NCBI GenBank assembly: GCA_028866355.1
Contig: JAGWIH010000063.1
Span: 1-9,877 of the forward strand
From: Alphaproteobacteria bacterium
Lineage (GTDB): Bacteria > Pseudomonadota > Alphaproteobacteria > ATCC43930 > CGMCC-115725
Direction of reading: 5' to 3'
Length of the DNA: 9,877 bases
The translations under genes were made by a program, and so were the position numbers. Below the pieces are notes generated by a model. That model saw only the letters and a program-made list of their open reading frames with translations. It was not told the origin of the DNA and did not search any database. Each line of letters begins with the position of its first letter. Positions within the stretch are counted from its first letter, which is position 1. Shown piece by piece: positions 1-5,974 of the stretch.

Positions 1-42
1 GCTTGCGCATCGCGCGTATCAATAAAGCGGACTCGTGTTGCG

Positions 43-57
43 ATAGAACATGTCTAT
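43..57. promoter_or_regulatory. Putative LysR operator site 1, ATAG-N7-CTAT
   Basis: Inverted repeat with arms ATAG (43-46) and CTAT (54-57) and a 7-nt centre. It contains TAG-N7-CTA, which fits the T-N11-A rule for LysR-family binding sites. It lies 17 bp from an identical arrangement at 60-74 and is repeated upstream of the LysR gene at 1169. On the minus strand a weak -10-like TTTATT (21-26) lies 16 bp downstream of it, a suitable place for a LysR activation site abutting the -35 region of a leftward promoter. The repeat is seen directly; binding is inferred. Confidence 0.55.
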
Positions 58-59
58 TG

Positions 60-74
60 ATAGGCCGCGCCTAT
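60..74. promoter_or_regulatory. Putative LysR operator site 2, ATAG-N7-CTAT
   Basis: Second copy of the 15-bp element, with arms ATAG (60-63) and CTAT (71-74). Here the symmetry extends to a perfect 7-bp-arm palindrome, GATAGGC-CGC-GCCTATC, at 59-75. A degenerate third copy, ATCA-N7-CTAT, follows at 81-95 and overlaps the LysR stop codon. The hairpin could be read as a terminator for the LysR gene, but no T-run follows on the minus strand, so an operator is preferred. Two sites about 17-21 bp apart match the usual LysR tetramer footprint. Confidence 0.55.
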
Positions 75-91
75 CGCGCGATCAGTCGCAT

Positions 92-1018
92 CTATGCGAC
101 GTCCGAATTCGCCACTTCGACGTCGAGCACTTTCGCGACTTTCAACGCTTCGGCGACGAGCGCCGCCGTCGCCGGCGTCATGGTCTCGCGTTTCTGCACG
201 ACGAGACCAACGGTGTGAAACGCCGCCGGCTCGACGATCGGAATCGCCTGCACGGTGCCGGTCAGGCCGAGCGTTTCGGCGAGGATCGCCGGCATGACGC
301 TGGCCCAACGGCCGGTGCGGACGTGCGAGACGAGCACCGTCATCGAATTCGATTCCAGCGTCGGCACTTGATCCTCGCCGCTGCCGGAATCGTGCAGCAG
401 GCGGTTGATGATGCGGCGGTTCTGATTGTCCGGCGTCAGCAGGCAAAGCGGAATGTGCCCGACCTCGGTCCAAGTGACGCTGCGGCGGCTGCCGAGCGGA
501 CTGTCGGCCGATATCAGCAGTTGATAGCGCTCGCGATAAAGCGGAATCGCGCGCACGTTGCCGGTCGGCTCGTTGCCGAGATAGGTGATGCCGGCGTCGA
601 CCTGCAGATTGTCGAGCCAGGTCAACGCTTCGATCGACGTGCTGGAGCGGATGGTGAAGCGCACATCGGGATGGCGTTCGCGAAACGGCGTGGTCAAGGC
701 CGAGACCATCGGCAGCGCCGTCGGAATCACCGCGATGCGCAGATGCCCGACCAGCCGCCCCTGCTTGAGCGCGTTCACTTCCTGACGCATCGCGCGCACG
801 TCGCCCACGATGCGCTTGGCCCAGCCGAGAACGCGATCGCCTTCCGGCGTCAGGCCGACGAACCGCGAACCGCGATTGACCAGCAGGATGCCGAACTGAT
901 CCTCGAGCTGCTTCACGCCCGCCGACAGCGTCGGTTGCGTCACGCCGCAAACTTCGGCGGCACGGCCGAAATGGCGCTCGCGCGCGAGCGCGAGGAGAAA
1001 TTCGAGCTTATCGATCAC
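92..1018 (-). CDS. LysR-type transcriptional regulator (formate dehydrogenase-associated type, probable)
   Basis: A 308-residue protein of full LysR length that acts as a cytoplasmic DNA-binding regulator. The N-terminal winged helix-turn-helix covers about residues 1-60, with the typical run HFGRAAEVCGVTQPTLSAGV at about 16-35 followed by QLEDQFG. A linker helix leads to the periplasmic-binding-protein-like effector domain from about residue 90 (GHLRIAVIPTALP) to 295. The start is GTG at 1018: it gives the canonical MIDKLEFLLALARE beginning, and no nearby ATG would keep the HTH. No clear Shine-Dalgarno is visible. Overall resemblance is to LysR proteins encoded beside NAD-dependent formate dehydrogenase (fds) genes and related to CbbR; this is recalled family knowledge and was not searched. 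No target gene is inside the window, but matching 15-bp inverted repeats lie on both sides of the gene. The LysR assignment is secure; the ligand and target are inference. Confidence 0.93.
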   Translation of the reverse strand: MIDKLEFLLALARERHFGRAAEVCGVTQPTLSAGVKQLEDQFGILLVNRGSRFVGLTPEGDRVLGWAKRIVGDVRAMRQEVNALKQGRLVGHLRIAVIPTALPMVSALTTPFRERHPDVRFTIRSSTSIEALTWLDNLQVDAGITYLGNEPTGNVRAIPLYRERYQLLISADSPLGSRRSVTWTEVGHIPLCLLTPDNQNRRIINRLLHDSGSGEDQVPTLESNSMTVLVSHVRTGRWASVMPAILAETLGLTGTVQAIPIVEPAAFHTVGLVVQKRETMTPATAALVAEALKVAKVLDVEVANSDVA

Positions 1019-1168
1019 GTCGGTGACGCGGTGGCCGTTGCTGGTCCGCCATTATCGGGAAAAGAGTGCGCGGAATCCATGCGCACGCTTGAGTCTTTAG
1101 GCGATATTCGTGGCCGTCAGTCGAAGACGAACCGCGCCCATCGCGAAAATCCTGCAGCGCTATTCATA

Positions 1169-1183
1169 ATAGAGCGGGTCTAT
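1169..1183. promoter_or_regulatory. Putative LysR autoregulatory operator, ATAG-N7-CTAT
   Basis: Inverted repeat ATAG (1169-1172), 7 nt, CTAT (1180-1183), in the 221-bp gap between ada and the LysR gene and about 150 nt upstream of the LysR GTG. A half-conserved partner, ATCC-N7-CTAT, sits at 1149-1163. An additional short palindrome, CTATT-CAT-AATAG, covers 1160-1172. A -10-like TATTAT on the minus strand (1171 down to 1166) overlaps the element, so a bound regulator could block its own promoter. The promoter is a guess from sequence; no good -35 is visible. Confidence 0.5.
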
Positions 1184-1239
1184 CGAGTAACGGCGGCGCT
1201 TATCGACTTTGACGGGCGCCGCGCCGCCGTCCGATTGCC

Positions 1240-2331
1240 TTAAGAACGCGTGCCGGCCTCGCGCGCCAGCAACGCGCGTTTGCGCTCGATGCCCCAGCGA
1301 TAGCCGCCCAACCCGCCGTCGCGACGCACGACGCGATGGCACGGGATCGCGATCGCCGCCGGATTGGCGGCGCAGGCCTGTGCCACGGCGCGCACGGCGT
1401 GCGGCCGGCCGATTCGTTTCGCGATCTCGCTGTAAGTCGCCGTCGTGCCGGACGGAATGGCGCGCAGCGCCTGCCAGACGCGTTGCTGGAACGCGGTGCC
1501 GCGCAGATCGAACGGCAGTTCGGCGGCCGTATCCGGCCGTTCGACCAAGCCGACGACCTGCGCCACCAGCCGCTCAAATTCCGTGTCGCCGCCGATGATC
1601 TGCGCCTTCGGAAAGCGCTCCTGGAGATCGCGGACCAGCCGCTCCGCGTCATCGCCCAACATGATCGCGCAGACGCCCTTCGCCGTTGCCGCGACCAGGA
1701 TCGCACCGAGCGAGCACTGGCCGACGGCGAAGCGGATCGCGGCGCCAGCGCCGCCGGCGCGGAACGCCCGTGGCCGCATGCCGAGCAACGCGTCGGCGGC
1801 TGCATAGAAGCGGCCGCTCGAATTGAACCCGGCATCGTAGAAAGCTTCGGTCACGCTGCCGGCGCGCGGCAGCTCGACGTGAAGCCGTTTGGCGCGACAG
1901 GCCGCGGCATAGGCGCGCGGCGTCACGCCGGTGACCGACTTGAAGAGGCGATGGAAATGAAACCGGCTCATGCCGGCGTCGCGTGCCAGCGTTTCAAGCG
2001 CCGGCGCACCGTCCGCCGCTTCGATTGCCCGGCAGGCCGCAGTGACGATCGCGGTGTGGCGCGCCGCCGGTGGCGACGCGTCGGGCCGACAGCGTTTGCA
2101 CGGACGGAAGCCGGCGGCTTCGGCGGCCGCGCGCGTATCGTAGAAGGCGACGTTGGCGCGGCGCGGTTGCCGTGCCGCGCAGCCCGGACGGCAGTAAACA
2201 CCGGTGGTGCGCACCGAATAATAGAACCGACCGTCGGCACGCGCGTCGCGGTTCACCACCGCCGCCCACCGCTCGCTCTCGGTCGCATAGGCTTTCGCGC
2301 CGGTCGATATCTTGCGTGCTGCCAGGACCAT
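1240..2331 (-). CDS. ada: Ada: bifunctional transcriptional activator / O6-methylguanine-DNA methyltransferase
   Basis: A 363-residue adaptive-response protein, close to the E. coli Ada length of 354. It repairs methylphosphotriesters and O6-methylguanine by transferring the methyl group to its own cysteines, and the methylated form activates alkylation-repair genes. The N-terminal zinc domain carries the four cysteines C47, C51, C78 and C81 (VYCRPGC and CKRC); in E. coli the first is the phosphotriester acceptor. An AraC-type HTH follows at about 95-195 (MSRFHFHRLFKSVTGVTPRAY). The C-terminal methyltransferase domain covers about 200-355, with IPCHRVV and active cysteine C331, then GGYRWGIERK. 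The ATG at 2331 is chosen because GGAG (2338-2341) lies 6 nt before it and homologues begin at this point; the frame is open to 2391. No alkB or other ada-regulon partner lies beside it. It is about 100 bp downstream of an FMN reductase on the same strand. Confidence 0.95.
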   Translation of the reverse strand: MVLAARKISTGAKAYATESERWAAVVNRDARADGRFYYSVRTTGVYCRPGCAARQPRRANVAFYDTRAAAEAAGFRPCKRCRPDASPPAARHTAIVTAACRAIEAADGAPALETLARDAGMSRFHFHRLFKSVTGVTPRAYAAACRAKRLHVELPRAGSVTEAFYDAGFNSSGRFYAAADALLGMRPRAFRAGGAGAAIRFAVGQCSLGAILVAATAKGVCAIMLGDDAERLVRDLQERFPKAQIIGGDTEFERLVAQVVGLVERPDTAAELPFDLRGTAFQQRVWQALRAIPSGTTATYSEIAKRIGRPHAVRAVAQACAANPAAIAIPCHRVVRRDGGLGGYRWGIERKRALLAREAGTRS

Positions 2332-2337
2332 GATCCG

Positions 2338-2341
2338 CTCC
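2338..2341 (-). promoter_or_regulatory. Ribosome binding site deciding the ada start
   Basis: GGAG on the minus strand, 6 nt upstream of the ATG at 2331. The alternative ATGs at 2343 and 2391 have no comparable purine-rich site, so the 20 residues encoded upstream are probably not translated. Confidence 0.5.
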
Positions 2342-2431
2342 ATCGATTGCGCGCACGGTCCAATCCGCGCGGCAACCTCTATTTGGCGCATCCGGCGGCG
2401 GCCGACACTCCGGCGCTTGCGGTCGAATTCG

Positions 2432-2992
2432 CTAGGCCTTGAGGCGCCGGGTCCAAGCGGCCAGCGCCACCATCAAATCCTGGATGAACTTGAGCGTCGC
2501 CGCATCGGTCAGATGACCCTGCGCATCGAATTTGTTCTGTGCCTGCGGGATCATCACTTCGGGCTTGTTGAGCGGAATCATGTCGAGAAAGACGCAGGTT
2601 TGGCGCAGATGATATTGCGCCCGGCCAGTGCCGAAGCCGCCCATGCTCGCGCCCATCATCGCCACCGGCTTGCCGGCGAATGGTTGATCGGGCGGGCGCG
2701 ACGCCCAGTCGATCGCATTCTTGAGCACGCCCGGCACCGAATAATTGTATTCGGGCGTGACAAAGAGCAGGCCGTCGGCCGCCTTGATGCGCCGCCGCAG
2801 ATCTTCGATGACGGGCGGGAAACCCTGTTGGCGGACGTCCTCATTGTAGGGCGGAATCTCCGCCAGCCGATCGTACTGATCGAGCGTCATGCCAGGCGGC
2901 AAATTCTCGGCCGCCACTTTGAGCGCCATGCGGTTATAGGAGCCTTTGCGCAAACTGCCGCAGATCGCGAAAATCTTGATCGCTTCAGCCAT
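2432..2992 (-). CDS. NAD(P)H-dependent FMN reductase (ChrR/azoreductase-like flavodoxin-fold oxidoreductase)
   Basis: A 186-residue cytoplasmic flavoprotein of the NADPH-dependent FMN reductase family. It is expected to bind FMN and transfer electrons from NAD(P)H to quinones, chromate, azo dyes or free flavin. Seen in the sequence are the phosphate-binding loop GSLRKGSYN (about 12-20) after the first beta strand (IKIFAICG), and the family signature TPEYNYSVPG (about 79-88) followed by LKNAIDWASRP, which contacts the flavin. The GKPVAMMGASMGGFGTGRAQ stretch follows at about 107-126. Length and motif order match the family. The start at 2992 is supported by an excellent Shine-Dalgarno; the frame is open to 3025, but the extra 11 residues precede the conserved fold. 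It may be co-transcribed with ada, about 100 bp downstream. The true substrate cannot be told from sequence. Confidence 0.92.
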   Translation of the reverse strand: MAEAIKIFAICGSLRKGSYNRMALKVAAENLPPGMTLDQYDRLAEIPPYNEDVRQQGFPPVIEDLRRRIKAADGLLFVTPEYNYSVPGVLKNAIDWASRPPDQPFAGKPVAMMGASMGGFGTGRAQYHLRQTCVFLDMIPLNKPEVMIPQAQNKFDAQGHLTDAATLKFIQDLMVALAAWTRRLKA

Positions 2993-2996
2993 GTTT

Positions 2997-3001
2997 CCTC
3001 C
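2997..3001 (-). promoter_or_regulatory. Strong ribosome binding site of the FMN reductase gene
   Basis: GGAGG on the minus strand, 4 nt before the ATG at 2992. It is the best Shine-Dalgarno in the window and fixes this start over the upstream in-frame ATG at 3025. Confidence 0.65.
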
Positions 3002-3156
3002 GCGTGACGAGTGAACAGGATGCACGGCACGGGATGCAGATCAAGGCCCGGCTGTTTCGGCTCGACGATTCAGAGGTCGAAGGCGCGGTGGCGCCAATCG
3101 TTTGATGATAACGACACAGGCCCGTGGCCGCTCCAACGCAACGGCGCGCGGCTCTT

Positions 3157-3174
3157 GGCCCCTGCATGGGGGCC
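3157..3174 (-). terminator. GC-rich hairpin just after the histidine kinase gene, possible terminator
   Basis: Perfect 6-bp stem GGCCCC/GGGGCC with a 6-nt loop, beginning 11 nt after the kinase stop codon. No T-run follows on the minus strand, so it is not a standard intrinsic terminator. It could end transcription with Rho or protect the 3' end. The stem is seen; the role is a guess. Confidence 0.3.
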
Positions 3175-3185
3175 GTGCGTGCCGC

Positions 3186-5060
3186 TCAGGCGGCGACGGT
3201 TTGGCGGACGGTGCGGGCGGGCGGAAGGGTCAGGCGCGCGGTCGTGCCGTAGCCCACGGCGCTTTCAAGCCGCAGGGTGCCGCCGTGCAACTCGGCCAGC
3301 GACTTGGCGATCGGCAGGCCGAGGCCGGTGCCTTCCTGCGTACGCGCGAGCGAGCCGTCGACCTGATAGAACGGCTCCATCACGCGGCTGATCTGATCGG
3401 GCGGAATGCCGATACCGGTGTCTTCGACGTCGATTTGCACGCCACCGGCCTCGTTCAAGCCCACGAGCACGCGAACTTCGCGTTCGGCCGGGGTGAATTT
3501 GACTGCGTTCGACAGCAGATTGAGCAGGACTTGCCGCAACCGGCGCTCGTCGCCGCGGAATTGCGGCATGTTCGGCCCCACCTTGGTGATCAGCGTGACG
3601 CCCTTCTTGTTGGCGACCGGCGTGACGAACCGAACGCTGTCCCCAATCAATGTCGCCGCGTCGATCAGATCCTCGGTGAGCGTCAGCTGTTTCGCATCCG
3701 ATTTGGCGAAATCCAGGATGTCGTTGATGATCGACAGCAGCTGCGCGCCGCTGCGATTGATGTCCTTGGCATAGTCGCGGTAGTGGCCTTCCGACAGCTT
3801 CCTCTGCGTATCATTCATGATGATCTCGGAGAAGCCGAGGATCGCATTGAGCGGCGTCCGCAGCTCGTGATTCATGTTGGCGATGAACTCGCTCTTGAGG
3901 CGGCTGGCGTCTTCCGAAACCTGTTTCGCCTGAAGCAGCTCCGAGACCGCGCGTTCGCGGTCGGTCACGTCGTGGAAGGTGATGATGACGCCGCCGATCG
4001 ACGGTTCGTGTGACATGTTGCAGAGCGTTGCTTCGTAATCGCGCAGCGAGCCGTCGGCCTTGCGAATCTTTAGGTGATCGACGTGCGCGGCCGTCGAGCG
4101 CGGCCCGTGCACGATCAGGGCGCGACGCAACAGATCGACGCCTTGGCCTTCAACGAGATCGAAGACGCTGTCGCCTTGGCGCGCCTTGGAGTCGAAACCG
4201 GCCAAGCCTTGGGACTGCACGGCCAGCATGATTTGGCCCGTGCGAGTGACGACCAGGAAGATGTCGTTCGAGCTTTGCACCAGAAGACGAAAGCGGTCCG
4301 TCGAAGCCTGGACGATGTACTTTTCGCGGGCCCGCAGCGATTCGAGATGCCGGTCGAATTTGGCTGAGAGAAACTCGAGGCCGAGAATGACGACGCTAGC
4401 GATGGCGATGACGATCGCCAGCATGCTGCGATCGAGCTGGGCGGTCTGCGGATGCAGTAGCGTCGGTACCGCCGTGAAACATGCGGCTTCCATGCCCGTG
4501 TAGTGCATGCCGTAGACGGCGGCGCCCATGATCAGAGCTGCGCCGGCGCGCCACAGGCTGCCTTTCTCGCGCATCGCAATCCACAACGCGACGGTCGCCG
4601 CGACGCAGGCGATGAGAACCGAAAGGCCGACGATGGTCGGATCGTAGGTCAGCGCCGCGTTCAGGTGGATCGCGGCCATGCCGGTGTAATGCATCGCCGC
4701 GACGCCGATGCCCATGATCGTGCCGGCGAGCGCGAGCCGCGGCGTCGTGCGTTTAGCGGCGATAATGGCGAAGCCGACGGCGGTGACATCGATCGCGATT
4801 GCCAGAGACAGCAGGGTGATCGGAACGCTGTAACCGATCGGCACCGGCAAGGAGAACGCCAGCATACCGATGAAGTGCATCGCCCAGATACCGCCGCCCA
4901 TCGCAGTCGCGGCGGCAACGATCCAGCCGATGCGCGTCCAGCCGGTCGACGACCAGATGCGCGACGCGACATTGAGGGAGACGAACGACGCCCAGGTCGC
5001 CACGCCCATCGACAACAGGACGAGCATCGGATCGTAGGAACCGTTAAGGATCGTGGTCAT
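3186..5060 (-). CDS. MHYT-PAS hybrid-less sensor histidine kinase
   Basis: A 624-residue inner-membrane sensor kinase. Residues 1-235 form an MHYT sensor with about seven membrane helices and three signature repeats: MHFIGM (61-66), MHYTGM (123-128) and MHYTGM (185-190). The His and Met residues have been proposed to bind a metal, perhaps copper, that senses a diatomic gas; this is a family proposal. A short linker leads to a PAS domain at about 253-367, ending ITFHDVTDRERA. The kinase core has the HisKA phospho-acceptor in NHELRTPLN (H398) and the HATPase_c domain with N-box LLSNAVKF (N518), G1 DTGIGIP (547-553) and G2 GTGLGLPIAK (577-586). It autophosphorylates H398 and should pass phosphate to a response regulator. 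There is no receiver domain and no regulator gene in the window, so it is an orphan kinase here. The ATG at 5060 fits MHYT homologues, but its Shine-Dalgarno is poor. The divergent neighbour is a hydrolase. Confidence 0.94.
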   Translation of the reverse strand: MTTILNGSYDPMLVLLSMGVATWASFVSLNVASRIWSSTGWTRIGWIVAAATAMGGGIWAMHFIGMLAFSLPVPIGYSVPITLLSLAIAIDVTAVGFAIIAAKRTTPRLALAGTIMGIGVAAMHYTGMAAIHLNAALTYDPTIVGLSVLIACVAATVALWIAMREKGSLWRAGAALIMGAAVYGMHYTGMEAACFTAVPTLLHPQTAQLDRSMLAIVIAIASVVILGLEFLSAKFDRHLESLRAREKYIVQASTDRFRLLVQSSNDIFLVVTRTGQIMLAVQSQGLAGFDSKARQGDSVFDLVEGQGVDLLRRALIVHGPRSTAAHVDHLKIRKADGSLRDYEATLCNMSHEPSIGGVIITFHDVTDRERAVSELLQAKQVSEDASRLKSEFIANMNHELRTPLNAILGFSEIIMNDTQRKLSEGHYRDYAKDINRSGAQLLSIINDILDFAKSDAKQLTLTEDLIDAATLIGDSVRFVTPVANKKGVTLITKVGPNMPQFRGDERRLRQVLLNLLSNAVKFTPAEREVRVLVGLNEAGGVQIDVEDTGIGIPPDQISRVMEPFYQVDGSLARTQEGTGLGLPIAKSLAELHGGTLRLESAVGYGTTARLTLPPARTVRQTVAA

Positions 5061-5188
5061 GCCGCGGCTGCAGAGTGGAGGAATTAACCAGCCGAGGATG
5101 GCTGAAAATCCTTAATGTTGCGTTTGTTCCGATGCGCGGCTCTTTGCCTGGGATTATGGTCAAGAAAGCATTAACAACGGGGGCGCCG
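5061..5188. promoter_or_regulatory. Divergent intergenic region between kinase and hydrolase genes
   Basis: A 128-bp gap that must hold the promoters of both divergent genes. It is richer in A and T than its surroundings, with TTAA at 5084, 5113 and 5171. A small hairpin, CAGCC-GAGGAT-GGCTG, covers 5089-5104. On the minus strand TTGACC (5159-5164) is a plausible -35 for the kinase gene, but no convincing -10 lies at the right distance. Individual promoter elements cannot be called with confidence. Confidence 0.35.
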
Positions 5189-5974
5189 ATGGGTGCGAAC
5201 GCGACACCGCTCGATGCGCGCAGCGTCACGTTGCATCGGACGGGCAGCGGACCGCCGCTGGTGCTATTGCATTGCCTCGGCGTCGACCATCTTCTGTGGC
5301 CGATCGCCCTCGGCGGCATGGAGCGCGAACGCACGCTGCTCGCTTACGACTTCCCCGGTCACGGGGCGAGTCCGCTGCCGGGGAAGGCTTACGGCATTGC
5401 CGATCTCTCGGCTCAATTGGCGGGGGTTCTCGAGCGCGCGGGCATCGCGCGCGCCGCGGTCGCAGGCATCTCGCTCGGCGGCCTCGTCGCCCAGCATTTC
5501 GCGGCGAGCTTTGCGGCCCGCGTCGACCGCCTCATCCTGATCGACACGACGCCGCGCTATACCGACGCGCTGCGCAAGATGTGGGCGGTACGCGCCGCGC
5601 AAGCGCGCCAGGATGGCGTCAAATCGCTAATACCCGGCCTGCTCGACATCTGGTTCACGTCTTCGTTCGTCGCGCAGAATCCGCCGGCGGTGCGCTATGT
5701 CCGCGACACGCTCGAAAAATGTTCCAGCGAGGGCTATGCGCAGGCCTGCGAAGCATTGGCGGCGGCCGATCTGCGTCCGCTTGCCGCCAAGATCGCCGCA
5801 CCGACACTGGTGGTGTGCGGCGAGCAGGACATTCCAAGCTTTCTCGACGCCGCACGCTGGCTCAATGCCAACATCGCCGGTTCGAAATTGGCGTGGCTGG
5901 CGCCCGCGCGGCACGCCTCGATCCTGGAGCAACCGGATGCGTTCCGGCGGACATTGCGCGACTTCCTGGCCTAA
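5189..5974 (+). CDS. Alpha/beta hydrolase, 3-oxoadipate enol-lactonase-like
   Basis: A 261-residue soluble alpha/beta hydrolase. The oxyanion-hole loop HCLGVDHLLW is at about 28-37, with DFPGHGAS at about 54-61. The nucleophile elbow GISLGG at 93-98 gives Ser95. The acid is Asp214 in CGEQD and the base is His242 in ARHAS, so the triad is complete. A helical cap lies between about 125 and 195. The pattern is closest to PcaD-type 3-oxoadipate enol-lactonases of the beta-ketoadipate pathway, but no pca gene is nearby, so the substrate is uncertain and an esterase role is equally possible. The frame is open back to a GTG at 5075. The ATG at 5189 is preferred because it gives the usual family length of about 260, has GGGGG 5 nt upstream, and leaves a normal divergent promoter gap. 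It is the only plus-strand gene in the window. Its stop overlaps that of gltD. Confidence 0.9.
   Translation: MGANATPLDARSVTLHRTGSGPPLVLLHCLGVDHLLWPIALGGMERERTLLAYDFPGHGASPLPGKAYGIADLSAQLAGVLERAGIARAAVAGISLGGLVAQHFAASFAARVDRLILIDTTPRYTDALRKMWAVRAAQARQDGVKSLIPGLLDIWFTSSFVAQNPPAVRYVRDTLEKCSSEGYAQACEALAAADLRPLAAKIAAPTLVVCGEQDIPSFLDAARWLNANIAGSKLAWLAPARHASILEQPDAFRRTLRDFLA

Noticed and set aside
59..75. Palindrome GATAGGC-CGC-GCCTATC read as a Rho-independent terminator of the LysR gene
   Set aside because: No T-run follows on the minus strand, and the element recurs upstream of the same gene, which favours an operator.
1209..1230. GC-rich self-complementary stretch after the ada stop as a terminator
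   Set aside because: Stem pairing is short and ambiguous because of the repeated GGC/GCC content, and no T-run follows.
50..1243. Long plus-strand open frame of 397 codons opposite the LysR gene
   Set aside because: It is Arg/Ala/His-rich with no recognisable domain, and it mirrors the codon bias of the real LysR gene. It is a GC-rich shadow frame.
1336..2442. Plus-strand open frame of 368 codons opposite ada
   Set aside because: Composition is that of an antisense shadow, and the minus strand encodes a complete, clearly recognised Ada.
5160..5175. TCAA-N7-TTAAC resembling a CtrA site (TTAA-N7-TTAA)
   Set aside because: One half-site is mismatched, and TTAA occurs three times in this short AT-richer gap, so a chance match is likely.
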